This document shows, piece after piece, positions 1 through 9,000 of a DNA stretch of 49,114 nucleotides. The stretch lies in assembly GCF_001421515.1 (NCBI RefSeq), contig NZ_LMKM01000019.1, positions 1-49,114 of the forward strand, read 5' to 3'. The translations under genes were made by a program, and so were the position numbers. The DNA is from Pedobacter sp. Leaf216 (GTDB taxonomy: Bacteria > Bacteroidota > Bacteroidia > Sphingobacteriales > Sphingobacteriaceae). How positions within the stretch are numbered: position 1 is the stretch's first letter; the number at the start of each line of letters is the position of its first letter. The notes under the pieces were generated by a model. The model was given only the letters and a program-made list of their open reading frames with translations. It was not told the DNA's origin and did not search any database.

Positions 1-1
1 A

Positions 2-112
2 AATGCTTCTGCAGAATCTTTCAATGCCAAGATCAAAGCCTTTAGAGCAACATCGAGAGGTGTAAGGGATATTAAGTTCTTCTTATTCAGATTATCGAAA
101 ATATATGCCTAA
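2..112 (+). CDS. ISL3-family transposase, C-terminal end only (runs off the left edge)
   Basis: The first 36 codons are the tail of a protein whose start lies before the window. The visible residues contain NASAESFNAKIKAFRA, then RGVRD and FFLFRLSKIYA before TAA. This ending is typical of DDE transposases of the ISL3 (IS204/IS1001/IS1165) family in Bacteroidota, where the Glu of AESFNAKIK is usually taken as the last acidic residue of the DDE triad. Whether the rest of the gene is intact cannot be seen. The element's right end should lie just downstream, before the tRNA. The family call rests on remembered similarity of a short C-terminus. Confidence 0.75.
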   Translation, partial: NASAESFNAKIKAFRATSRGVRDIKFFLFRLSKIYA

Positions 113-126
113 AGTTTAACTCCCCC

Positions 127-164
127 CAACTTTTCCGCTTGATCCCAACTTTTCCGCTTGATCC
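127..164. repeat. Perfect 19-bp tandem duplication near the IS right end
   Basis: The 19-bp unit CAACTTTTCCGCTTGATCC occurs twice head to tail, with no mismatch, 14 bp after the transposase stop. It may be part of the right end of the insertion sequence, or a duplication made by it. The left end is outside the window, so a terminal inverted repeat cannot be confirmed. Confidence 0.6.
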
Positions 165-191
165 AAAATGTGTCCAAATTTACTCCAAAAA

Positions 192-221
192 CAAAAAAAG
201 CAGCTCTTTTCAGAACTGCTT
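192..221 (-). terminator. Intrinsic terminator of tRNA-His
   Basis: On the minus strand AGCAGTTCT, loop GAAA and AGAGCTGCT form a 9-bp stem with one G-U pair, followed by TTTTTTTGTTTTT. It lies about 12 bp past the tRNA 3' end. Confidence 0.8.
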
Positions 222-232
222 TAAAACTTCAG

Positions 233-307
233 GGTGGCTGATGGGGCTCGAACCCACGACCCTCGGCACCACAAACCAATACTCTAACCAACTGAGCTAC
301 AGCCACC
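233..307 (-). tRNA. tRNA-His (GTG anticodon)
   Basis: The minus strand folds as a cloverleaf. The acceptor stem is GGTGGCT/AGCCACC, followed by a D-arm with AGCTCAGTTGGTTAGAG. The anticodon arm is TTGGT-TTGTGGT-GCCGA, putting GTG at positions 34-36. The T-arm contains GTTCGAGCC. The acceptor stem matches known bacterial tRNA-His closely. The next 3' base is C, as expected for the His discriminator, but CCA is not encoded. The base before the 5' end reads C, so the extra G(-1) needed by HisRS does not appear to be templated here, unlike in E. coli. It has its own promoter and terminator. Confidence 0.96.
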
Positions 308-321
308 GTTTTTTGATGTCA

Positions 322-352
322 CAAAAGTACGACTTTTAATATCTCTTGCAAA
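322..352 (-). promoter_or_regulatory. tRNA-His promoter, Bacteroidota type
   Basis: On the minus strand TTTG (352-349), 19 bp and TACTTTTG (329-322) match the Bacteroidota housekeeping consensus TTTG-N17-23-TAnnTTTG exactly. The box ends 14 bp before the tRNA 5' end. Confidence 0.8.
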
Positions 353-480
353 TATTTTTTTCAAAGTTTTTACTGCAAATTTTTAATTCCTTAACATTCA
401 ATTATTTGAAATTGAAAAATTTTTTCCCTAACAGATAAAATAAGCTATTTTGAAGCTAAAAACATAACTTTACAACGTTT

Positions 481-951
481 ATGATCGAAATTTATACAGA
501 CGGAGCAGCTAGCGGAAACCCTGGACCAGGAGGTTGGGGCACTATTTTAAGGGCAGGACAGCATTATAAAGAATTAAGTGGCGGTTTTAGGATGACTACA
601 AACAACCGCATGGAACTGCTTGCTGTAATTAAAGGATTGGAAGCATTAAAAAGCCTAAATCAACAGGTAACCGTTTATTCTGATTCGAAATATGTGGTAG
701 ATGCCGTAGAAAAAAAATGGGTTTTCGGGTGGGTGACTAAAAATTTTAAAGACAAAAAAAATAAAGATCTTTGGCTTAGATTTCTTGAATTATACAAACT
801 CCACAAAGTAAAGTTTATTTGGATAAAAGGCCACAACGACCACCCTGAGAATGAACGTTGCGACCGTTTAGCGGTTTTCGCCTCGCAAGACAAGCAAAAT
901 TTAGCTATTGATACCTTTTTTGAAGTGGAAAGAAGTAAAGCACAACTTTAA
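481..951 (+). CDS. rnhA: Ribonuclease HI
   Basis: Cytoplasmic endonuclease that cuts the RNA strand of RNA-DNA hybrids, removing primers and R-loops. The 156 residues are the usual size of a stand-alone RNase HI. All catalytic residues are visible: Asp7 in YTDGAASGNPG, Glu45 in NNRMELLAV, Asp68 in VYSDSKYV, His118 in WIKGHND and Asp128 in ERCDRLA. The basic handle segment with KKNKDLW is present too. A near-consensus -7 box (TAACTTTA, 465-472) ends 8 bp before the ATG, so the mRNA leader may be very short or absent. The gene converges on fbp, and the two stop codons share the TTAA at 948-951. Confidence 0.97.
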   Translation: MIEIYTDGAASGNPGPGGWGTILRAGQHYKELSGGFRMTTNNRMELLAVIKGLEALKSLNQQVTVYSDSKYVVDAVEKKWVFGWVTKNFKDKKNKDLWLRFLELYKLHKVKFIWIKGHNDHPENERCDRLAVFASQDKQNLAIDTFFEVERSKAQL

Positions 952-2027
952 TCAACTCCACCGATAACATTTAAATCTTCCAGTTTAGCGTTTACATTGG
1001 CATCAACGGAAATTGATTTTGCCGTATAAAGCATCATCATCTCCTCTGCTTTTTCGACCATTTTTTTTGAGCCTATAAAAATAGGAACCCTTTGGTGCAA
1101 TTCAGTAGGAATGATATCCAGTATACGATCAAAACCTGTACTCGCCTTTCCCCCAGCCTGCTCAATAATATATGCCATCGGGTTACACTCATACAGCAAC
1201 CTTAATTTTCCATTTGGAGAACGCGAAGTGGTTGGATAGATATAAATCCCGCCTTTTATTAAATTTCTATGGATATCGCCAACCATTGAACCGATATAGC
1301 GTGATGTATATGGACGTTTTGTGGCTTCATCTTCTACCTGACAATATTTAATGTACTTTTTAACCCCATCAGGAAAGTGAACGTAATTTCCCTCGTTTAC
1401 CGAATACATATACCCTGTTTCAGGTATTTTCATTTGTGGATGCGAAAGGCAAAACTCCCCGATTGATGGATCGAGTGTAAATCCGTTAACACCTTTACCA
1501 GTTGTATACACCAACATGGTAGATGAACCATAAATTATATACCCGGCGGCAACCTGTTCTGTACCTTTTTGAAGCACATCTTCCATACTGGCCCTGCCCT
1601 CAACCGATTTCCTTCTGTAAATTGAAAATATTGTACCTACCGCAACGTTTACATCTGTGTTGGAAGAGCCATCCAACGGATCGATACACACAATATATTT
1701 GGCGTTTTGAGATACAGGCGATTCAATATGGATAATTTCATCTTCCTCCTCGGTAGCCACAATACAACATTCGCCACCACTGGTTAAGGCAGCAATAAAC
1801 TGCTCATCTGCATATACATCAAGTTTTTTTTGTTCCTCACCCTGAATATTGGTGGTTCCCATATCGCCAAGAATATCAACTAAACCGGCTTTGTTAATTT
1901 CGCGGTTTACAATTTTTGCAGCTATGCCAATATCTCTGAGTAACCTCGAAAGTTCACCTTTTGCATATGGAAAATCTGCTTGTTTTTCTATAATAAATTG
2001 TCCTAGTGTTTTAACGCCACAAACCAT
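948..2027 (-). CDS. fbp: Fructose-1,6-bisphosphatase, class I
   Basis: Hydrolyses fructose 1,6-bisphosphate to fructose 6-phosphate, the committed step of gluconeogenesis. The 359-residue protein shows class I (FBPase/inositol phosphatase) motifs: GTTNIQGEEQKKLDVYAD near residue 57, the acidic metal-binding run ATEEEDE, the signature IDPLDGSSNTDVN, and near the C-terminus YECNPMAYIIEQAGGKAS. The start is the ATG followed by VCGVKTLGQF, the usual N-terminus. A YfcE-like phosphodiesterase lies 19 bp upstream on the same strand, so the two are probably cotranscribed. The 3' end overlaps the convergent rnhA stop by 4 bp, leaving no room for a terminator between them. Confidence 0.97.
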   Translation of the reverse strand: MVCGVKTLGQFIIEKQADFPYAKGELSRLLRDIGIAAKIVNREINKAGLVDILGDMGTTNIQGEEQKKLDVYADEQFIAALTSGGECCIVATEEEDEIIHIESPVSQNAKYIVCIDPLDGSSNTDVNVAVGTIFSIYRRKSVEGRASMEDVLQKGTEQVAAGYIIYGSSTMLVYTTGKGVNGFTLDPSIGEFCLSHPQMKIPETGYMYSVNEGNYVHFPDGVKKYIKYCQVEDEATKRPYTSRYIGSMVGDIHRNLIKGGIYIYPTTSRSPNGKLRLLYECNPMAYIIEQAGGKASTGFDRILDIIPTELHQRVPIFIGSKKMVEKAEEMMMLYTAKSISVDANVNAKLEDLNVIGGVD

Positions 2028-2046
2028 ACTTAGTGTATATTTTACA

Positions 2047-2538
2047 TTATCTACCCGATAACTCTATAACTTCTAAGGTATGAATATTTTCATCAGTTAT
2101 GCAAAATCTAATCAAGGTTCTCACTTTGTGCCAGCCTTGTTTTCCGGCTGCACCAGGGTTTATATGCAAACATTTTATTTTTTCATCAAACATCACCTTT
2201 AAAATATGCGAGTGCCCGGTGATGAATAATTTTGGAGGGTTAGTGTATATTTCCGGCTTTACAAAAGAAGAGTATCGGCCAGGGTAACCACCAATATGCG
2301 TCATCCAAACATCAACAGATTCACAACTAAATCGATTTTGTTCAGGAAATTCATTTCTAATACCGGCATCATCTATATTTCCAAACACGCCACGCAATGG
2401 TTTAAACGCAGCCAGGGGCGCTGCTACACCAGGGCCAAAATCGCCCGCATGCCAAATCTCATCTACACCATCGAAGTGCTTAAAAACCGCATCATCTAAA
2501 AAACCATGTGTATCAGAAATTAATCCTATTTTTTTCAT
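2047..2538 (-). CDS. YfcE/MJ0936-type metallophosphoesterase
   Basis: A small calcineurin-fold phosphodiesterase of 163 residues, cytoplasmic (no signal peptide). The metal ligands are all in place: Asp9 and His11 (SDTHG), Asp33 (HAGD), Asn54 (FGNID), His81 (THIGG), and His109/His111 (TGHSH). The C-terminal NPGAAGKQG is usual in this family. Members tested elsewhere hydrolyse phosphodiesters, including in some cases cyclic nucleotides; the natural substrate here is unknown. The stop lies 19 bp before fbp, suggesting an operon, though no functional link to gluconeogenesis is established. The ATG at 2538 gives the standard MKKIGLISDTHG start. Confidence 0.9.
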   Translation of the reverse strand: MKKIGLISDTHGFLDDAVFKHFDGVDEIWHAGDFGPGVAAPLAAFKPLRGVFGNIDDAGIRNEFPEQNRFSCESVDVWMTHIGGYPGRYSSFVKPEIYTNPPKLFITGHSHILKVMFDEKIKCLHINPGAAGKQGWHKVRTLIRFCITDENIHTLEVIELSGR

Positions 2539-2771
2539 TTTGTAAAGTTAACACCCAGCACCTTTCACACATTTACCTGAGCTAAAAATTATTTATTTGG
2601 AGTTATAAAATTCGGAAAGCAAACTTTTTTAAATCTAAATTTCACGCAAACTTAAATCAGGCTCCTTTTTTAAATTGTAGGATATTATCATTTATTAAAC
2701 CTATCTATTTCTAGCCCGCAATTGAATCCAGCTAAGCGATTAGTTGATTATTCAACATTCAATGCGCTTAT

Positions 2772-4583
2772 TTAATCGTATCTTAATTGCTTAAACGTTC
2801 CATTAGGCTGAATAAAAGAAACTGATGAAGCCTTCTCCATCCCCGCTTTCTTTTCAAATTTGAGACTAAATCCCTTTAAATTTTTAAAGTTAAAAGTGTC
2901 GTTTCCTATCGATATCGTTTCATACTCCGGTTGCCCGGGTACCGAAACAAATAAAACTTTTCCTTTTAAATATACTTTACTCATGCCTTTTTCTCCATAA
3001 CTGCCTGTATAACTCATTAAGGCGTTAGCATTTAAATCAACTGTTTTGGTTTTGTAAGCAAACACAATAGCTTTCATTCCCCGTTCCAGCGGAATATTCA
3101 CACTTTCAATTTTACCATCCTGTCCGCTGCTAAAATTAAAACGCAAATCACTTTCTGCAGTGTCAATCTTACCGTTCTTATCAATATCACTAATACTGAA
3201 AACATCGTAATGATAGTGCCTTAACAATAGTTTCTCCTTCCCCATCCTAGCAAAAAGCGAATCATTTTTGAAAGTTATATCAATTACACCATAGGCAGGA
3301 TTATCAAACAAACCATCATAATCTTTAAGTGGACGCGAAGGTTTTGTATTTAAAACACGGGCATTTTCTGCCGTTTTCTTTACTGCCTTCTCTCTCTCCT
3401 TAGCCTTTGCCTTTTCTTTGTTGGCTCTACCATTCCAATCAATATTTTTCAACCCCAAAACCCTATCGGCAATGCTGCTGTATACAATTTCCGGAACGCT
3501 TGAAGTATTTTGATTGGTTAATACCACAATGCCTAATTCATCGGTTGGAAAAAAGGATACACTAGCCGAAAATCCATTAATATTGCCACCGTGCTCTACC
3601 ATGTAATGACCACGATAAGAATTGATCATCCAACCAAAACCATAAGTAGCCAGGTATATATCTTTATCTTCTGAAGGCAAACCTTCACTCCTAACCATTT
3701 GAGAACTTGCTGCTTCCCCGATATATGATGAAGGTAAAATTTCTTTCCCATTATAAGTACCGCCGCTAATCCAAACCTTTAGCCAATGCGTCATGTCAGT
3801 TACACTGCTGTTAATACTTCCCGCTGGCCCCATTCCATCAATATTAAAATAATCAGTCTTTTCTATAGCACCTTTATTATTTACGGTATAAGGCAAGGAG
3901 GCTTCGCTATCTTTCTCGAATTCGAAAATATTAGTATTGGAATGGCTCATTTCCAAAGGATCAAAAAATTTCTCTTTAATATTCTGTTCCCAGGTTTTTC
4001 CGGTCAGCTTTTCAACAATCATACCCTGCGCTAAAAACATAAAGTTGTTATACTGCCATTTTTCACGGATACCAGCAGTTGGCTCCATGTAACGCACCCT
4101 TTGGATGATGCTATCACGGTTAGCGGTATTAAATATATACCACGACAAATCGTAACGGGATAAACCTGTGCGGTGGCACATCATATCCCGCACCGTTATC
4201 TGGTTGTTCATATTGTCGTTATAAAATTTCAATTGTGGCAAATAAGAAGTTGCAATACCATCATAAGCCAGTTTCCCCTCTTTTTGCAATAAACCAATAA
4301 GTGAAGAGGTAAATGCTTTCGTACTCGAGCCTATGGCGAAAAGTGTATTTGGTGTTACCGGTTTTTTATTTTCGAGATCGCGATAACCGAAACCTTTGCT
4401 ATAAATTACCTGATCCCCTTTTACCACCGCTACCGCAAAACCGGCCACTTTCTGATCTTTTAATATGCGGTTTAATAAAGTATCAATGCCTTTTAAAGGA
4501 TCAACTGTTTTTTGTTTTTTTGATTGAGCAAGAGCAGACAGTGCTATAAAGCACAGCAAGAATACATTTAGGATACGTTTCAT
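2772..4583 (-). CDS. Secreted serine hydrolase, beta-lactamase/PBP4* family, with DUF3471-like tail
   Basis: A 603-residue exported enzyme of the class C beta-lactamase / D-peptidase fold. Residues 1-20 are a signal peptide ending SALAQ. The catalytic motifs are SSTK (nucleophile Ser86, Lys89), the YxN motif at Tyr178-Asn180, and His331-Gly-Gly in place of KTG. A basic linker (about 385-410, rich in KAKEREK) leads to a DUF3471-like beta domain starting near DYDGLFDNPAYG, and a further beta-rich tail. Such proteins are usually peptidases or esterases acting on D-amino acid peptides in the periplasm; a true antibiotic-degrading role is not suggested. It stands alone, with about 230 bp downstream before the next gene and 83 bp upstream. 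Confidence 0.9.
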   Translation of the reverse strand: MKRILNVFLLCFIALSALAQSKKQKTVDPLKGIDTLLNRILKDQKVAGFAVAVVKGDQVIYSKGFGYRDLENKKPVTPNTLFAIGSSTKAFTSSLIGLLQKEGKLAYDGIATSYLPQLKFYNDNMNNQITVRDMMCHRTGLSRYDLSWYIFNTANRDSIIQRVRYMEPTAGIREKWQYNNFMFLAQGMIVEKLTGKTWEQNIKEKFFDPLEMSHSNTNIFEFEKDSEASLPYTVNNKGAIEKTDYFNIDGMGPAGSINSSVTDMTHWLKVWISGGTYNGKEILPSSYIGEAASSQMVRSEGLPSEDKDIYLATYGFGWMINSYRGHYMVEHGGNINGFSASVSFFPTDELGIVVLTNQNTSSVPEIVYSSIADRVLGLKNIDWNGRANKEKAKAKEREKAVKKTAENARVLNTKPSRPLKDYDGLFDNPAYGVIDITFKNDSLFARMGKEKLLLRHYHYDVFSISDIDKNGKIDTAESDLRFNFSSGQDGKIESVNIPLERGMKAIVFAYKTKTVDLNANALMSYTGSYGEKGMSKVYLKGKVLFVSVPGQPEYETISIGNDTFNFKNLKGFSLKFEKKAGMEKASSVSFIQPNGTFKQLRYD

Positions 4584-4666
4584 TTTAATTCAGGTGAGAT
4601 AATTTGCCCTAAATTACAAATGATTATGAGGATAATATCAGAAAATGATTAAATTGAACTATTTCT

Positions 4667-5368
4667 TTAGTAAGCGAGAAAAAAATCCTTTAGCAAAAGC
4701 TTATATTCAGCTGTATGAGCTTTTAAAGATTGATAAATATAAAAATGCCGTTCATTTAAAATCATTTCCCCTTTTTTTAAACAAATAATCTGCCTAAAAG
4801 TGGGTTTATTTTCATCGGAATGAATATTAACTCTTTCCGTTAGGGATAAACCATATTGAGCAGCAATAACAATCACTTCATCAGCCTGTTTTATAGGTAA
4901 AATCAACCAAATCATGCCAGTATCGTTCAATAAATGAACAGCTTTTTCAATTAATACGGCAAAAAAGTCTTCATCAGCATGCCTGGCGATCCCTTTTCTA
5001 ATCTCTTCGTTTTTTAAATCATTTACAAAAAAAGGTGGATTGGAAACGATAAGATCAAATTCCTGGTTGCACTCAAATTCTTCAATGGCTATATGGCTAA
5101 CCGTTAAACGATTACTGAAGGCTGAAAACTCAAAATTTTTTCCGGCAGTTTCCGCAGCCTGTCCATCAATTTCTACAGCATGTACATTTGCATCAGGAAA
5201 ACGTTGCGCCATCATTAAGGCGATTACGCCAGTGCCTGTACCAATATCGAGTATGTTTTTTGGAGCCGGATGGTTAACAGTTGCACCAAGCAATACACCA
5301 TCGGTGTTAATTTTCATGGCACAACCTGTTTGGTCGACTTCGAACTGTTTGAACTTGAAAATACTCAT
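4667..5368 (-). CDS. trmN: tRNA1(Val) (adenine37-N6)-methyltransferase
   Basis: SAM-dependent methyltransferase of the YfiC/TrmN6 family, 233 residues, that methylates N6 of A37 next to the anticodon of tRNA1(Val). The N-terminus FKFKQFEVDQTGCAMKINTD is typical of the family. The SAM-binding loop is DIGTGTG (residues 41-47), the acidic strand-2 end is VEID (66-69) and the catalytic NPPF motif is at 110-113. Its ATG directly follows the TAG of the upstream VOC gene with no gap (CTA at 5369-5371, CAT at 5366-5368 on the plus strand), so the two are almost certainly translationally coupled. E. coli calls this gene yfiC/trmN6; specificity here is inferred. Confidence 0.93.
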   Translation of the reverse strand: MSIFKFKQFEVDQTGCAMKINTDGVLLGATVNHPAPKNILDIGTGTGVIALMMAQRFPDANVHAVEIDGQAAETAGKNFEFSAFSNRLTVSHIAIEEFECNQEFDLIVSNPPFFVNDLKNEEIRKGIARHADEDFFAVLIEKAVHLLNDTGMIWLILPIKQADEVIVIAAQYGLSLTERVNIHSDENKPTFRQIICLKKGEMILNERHFYIYQSLKAHTAEYKLLLKDFFLAY

Positions 5369-5749
5369 CTATTTTTCATACAATTCTAAAGGTAATCCAT
5401 CCGGATCGGCAAAAAAAGTAAACCGCTTATCAGTGAACTCATCAATACGGATGGGCTCGGTAATAATGCCATGATCATTTAAACGTGCAATCTCCTTTTC
5501 AATGTCATCAACTTCGAAAGCCAGATGGCGCAAACCCTGCGCTTCTGGTCGTGATGGCCTTGCAGGAGGGTTTTCAAAAGAAAACAACTCGATCTGATAT
5601 ACGCCATTAACGGCAAGATCTAATTTATACGACTTTCTTTCAGCCCGGTAAACCTCTGCCAAAACGGTAAAACCCAATTTATTCACATAAAAATCTTTCG
5701 ATTTTTCATAATCTGAACAGATAATGGCAGTGTGGTGGATGCGAAGCAT
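5369..5749 (-). CDS. YaeR-like VOC (glyoxalase/dioxygenase fold) protein
   Basis: A 126-residue vicinal-oxygen-chelate protein, very close in pattern to E. coli YaeR: RIHHTAII, FYVNKLGF, IELFSF, PARPSRPEAQGLRHLAFEVDD and FFADPDGLPLELYE. Likely metal ligands are His6, Glu54, His75 and Glu122. The reaction catalysed by YaeR is not known. An ATG 81 bp further upstream (5830) is in frame, but the added 27 residues have no counterpart in the family and would be encoded by the repeat-rich spacer, so the start at 5749 is preferred. It is immediately followed by trmN without a gap. Confidence 0.88.
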   Translation of the reverse strand: MLRIHHTAIICSDYEKSKDFYVNKLGFTVLAEVYRAERKSYKLDLAVNGVYQIELFSFENPPARPSRPEAQGLRHLAFEVDDIEKEIARLNDHGIITEPIRIDEFTDKRFTFFADPDGLPLELYEK

Positions 5750-5753
5750 AAAT

Positions 5754-5960
5754 AATGATTGAATTTTGAATGAGTAAATGAGTGAGTTAGCGTTCAACAA
5801 AAATGCGCATTCTCTAATTGAATTAACCAATAATTATTTCAACATTCTCTCATTCAAAATTCAATCATTCTCTCATCAGCCATTCTCTCATTTAATAATT
5901 ATCTAATTCGATCATTATATTTTGACATTCAATCATTCAAATTCTCTCATTCAATCCTGT
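5754..5960. repeat. Spacer built of degenerate CATTCTCTCATTCAAT repeats with a 21-bp inverted repeat
   Basis: The divergent yaeR-purL spacer holds many degenerate copies of ATTCTCTCATTCAATC (for example near 5843, 5866, 5881 and 5941). A perfect 21-bp inverted pair sits at 5754-5774 and 5849-5869, able to form a long hairpin with a 74-nt loop. No gene is seen here. The text resembles a low-complexity intergenic repeat family rather than a regulatory site. Confidence 0.7.
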
Positions 5961-5990
5961 AATCACACCAGTTTTTTCATATAAAAAAGC

Positions 5991-5998
5991 TATTTTTG
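5991..5998 (+). promoter_or_regulatory. -7 box of the purL promoter
   Basis: TATTTTTG fits TAnnTTTG exactly and ends 18 bp before the chosen purL ATG. No clear -33 TTTG lies at the right distance. The box overlaps an alternative upstream TTG start, which argues against that start. Confidence 0.55.
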
Positions 5999-6016
5999 CA
6001 ACTTCAAAAAAAAAGC

Positions 6017-9000
6017 ATGATTCATTTCTTCCTTAGTCAATCGCAGGCGATTTTTGTTTTACAAACAGACAAAGCGCTTTCTACCACTGATATTACTAAA
6101 CTTGAATGGTTATTTGGCGGTGCCAAAATCTCGCAAGAAACAGCGCTAACAGGCTTTTTCGTTGGGCCAAGAGCAGCAATGATTACTCCCTGGAGTACCA
6201 ACGCCGTAGAGATTACCCAAAACATGGACATGCAGGGCATCATCAGGATCGAAGAATTTAAGCAGGTTGATGAAAACTTTGCTGATTACGACCCAATGCT
6301 TTCTCAAAAATACGGCAAGCTTGATCAAGAGGTTTATACCATCAACATCAAACCAGAGCCGATTTTAGAAATTACCGATATTGCCGCTTACAACAAACAG
6401 GAAGGGCTTTCTTTAAGTGATGAAGAAGTTGAATACCTAAATACCCTGGCGCAAAAACTGGAAAGACCTTTAACCGATTCTGAGGTTTTTGGCTTCTCTC
6501 AGGTAAACTCAGAACATTGCCGCCATAAAATTTTCAATGGTAAATTTGTAATCGACGGGGTAGAACAACCTACCTCTTTATTCAAATTAATCCGCAAAAC
6601 ATCAGAAGAAAACCCTAACGATATTGTTTCTGCTTATAAAGATAACGTAGCTTTTATTAAAGGCCCTAAAGTGCAGCAATTTGCACCTAAACGTGCCGAT
6701 CTACCTGATTATTACACTACAAGTGATTTTGACTCTGTAATTTCATTAAAAGCAGAAACCCATAATTTCCCAACAACAGTAGAGCCTTTTAATGGCGCAG
6801 CAACTGGTTCGGGTGGCGAAATAAGAGACCGATTAGCAGGCGGACAAGGTTCGTTGCCTTTAGCGGGAACGGCAGTTTACATGACCGCGCTTTCGCGTTT
6901 GGAAGATAACCGCCCATGGGAAAAAGGTGTTGAAGAAAGAGCATGGTTATATCAAACTCCGATGGATATCCTGATCAAAGCATCAAACGGTGCTACAGAT
7001 TTTGGAAATAAATTCGGACAACCCCTTATTACAGGTTCGGTTTTAACCTTCGAGCACGAAGAAAACAGCAGGAAACTTGGTTTCGATAAAGTGATCATGC
7101 TTGCAGGTGGTATCGGTTACGGTAAAGCCAGCCAGGCACAAAAACTTAAACCAAAAGAAGGCGATAACATTGTTATTCTTGGTGGAGAAAATTACAGAAT
7201 CGGAATGGGTGGTGCAGCTGTTTCATCTGCAGATACCGGCCAACATGGAAGCGGCATCGAATTAAATGCGATTCAGCGTTCAAACCCTGAAATGCAAAAA
7301 CGTGCAGCAAATGCGGTGCGCGGCATGGTAGAAAGCGATCACAATTCAATTATCTCTATCCACGATCACGGAGCCGGTGGACACTTAAACTGCTTATCAG
7401 AATTGGTGGAAGAAACAGGTGGTTTAATCGACCTGGATAAATTGCCAGTTGGCGATCCTACCCTTTCGGCTAAAGAAATTATCGGTAACGAATCTCAGGA
7501 AAGAATGGGATTGGTAATCGGCAACGACCATATCGAAACTTTACAAAAAATTGCCGATCGCGAACGTTCACCTATGTATACCGTAGGTAAAGTAACCGGC
7601 GATCATCGTTTTACATTTAAATCTGCAACAACAGGTTTAAAGCCAATGGATTTTGAACTGGCTGCGATGTTTGGCAGTTCGCCAAAAATCGTAATGGACG
7701 ATCAAACCATCGATCGTAAGTACGAAGCAATAGAATATAATCAAGCAGAGTTAAATACTTACCTTGAGCAAGTACTTCAATTAGAAGCAGTTGCAGCTAA
7801 AGATTGGTTAACCAACAAAGTAGACCGCTGTGTAGGTGGCCGCGTTGCCAAACAACAAACCGCAGGACCATTACAATTGCCTTTGAACAACTGTGGTGTA
7901 ATGGCGTTAGATTTTCAGGGTAAAGAAGGTATTGCCACTTCAGTTGGCCATGCACCACTTTCTGCCTTAATAGATCCTGCTGCCGGTAGCCGCAATGCCA
8001 TTGCAGAATCGCTTTCGAATATTGTTTGGGCACCGCTAAAAGATGGCTTAAAAAGTGTTTCACTTTCTGCCAATTGGATGTGGGCCTGCAAAAATGAAGG
8101 AGAAGATGCCCGTTTATATGCAGCAGTGAAAGCTTGTTCTGATTTCGCTATCGATTTAGGAATCAACATCCCAACCGGAAAAGATTCATTATCGATGAAA
8201 CAGAAATACAAAGATGGTGATGTAATTGCGCCAGGTACCGTAATTATTTCTGCAGGAGCCAATTGTGATGACATTACTAAGGTAGTTGAACCGGTATTGC
8301 AGAAAAACGGCGGATCAATTTATTACATCAACTTATCTAACGACAATTATAAATTAGGCGGTTCATCTTTTGCACAGATTTTAAACAAAATTGGTACAGA
8401 AACCCCTGATGTTAAAGGTGCAGATCAATTTAAAACAGCATTTAATACCTTACAACAATTAATTAAAGCAGATAAAATTCAGGCTGGACACGACATTGGT
8501 AGCGGTGGTTTAATTACAACCCTGTTGGAAATGTGTTTTGCAGATCGTGATTTAGGGGCTTCGATCGATTTATCTTCATTGGCAGAAACTGATAGCATTA
8601 AAGTATTATTTGCTGAAAATATTGGTATTGTTTTCCAGGCTGATGCTTCGGCTGAAGAAACTTTAACACAAGCAGGAGTTGTTTTCCATAAAATTGGTGA
8701 AGTAAACTCTGCAGCTAAACTGGAAGTTAAAAATGCAACAGATAATTTCAGTTTTGATATTGATCATTTACGTGATGTTTGGTTCAAAACTTCATACTTG
8801 CTTGACAGTAAACAAACGGGCAACGGTTTAGCGAAAGAACGTTACAACAATTATAAAAATCAGGTATTAAAGTACAATTTCCCATCACAATTTGATGGCA
8901 AGAAACCTGTTATCGATACAACCAAACCACGCCCGAAAGCGGCCATTATCCGGGAGAAAGGAAGTAACTCGGAACGCGAACTTGCAAATGCCATGTATTT

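Noticed and set aside
139..339. A 66-codon plus-strand reading frame
   Set aside because: It runs across the tRNA-His gene on the other strand and the IS end; no protein character.
2772..4583. Antibiotic-resistance class C beta-lactamase
   Set aside because: The HGG motif, the long linker and the extra C-terminal domains fit PBP4*/esterase-type serine hydrolases rather than AmpC.
5996..6016. Upstream TTG start for purL (7 extra residues)
   Set aside because: The TTG lies inside the TATTTTTG -7 box and the extra residues are absent from the family; the ATG at 6017 fits.
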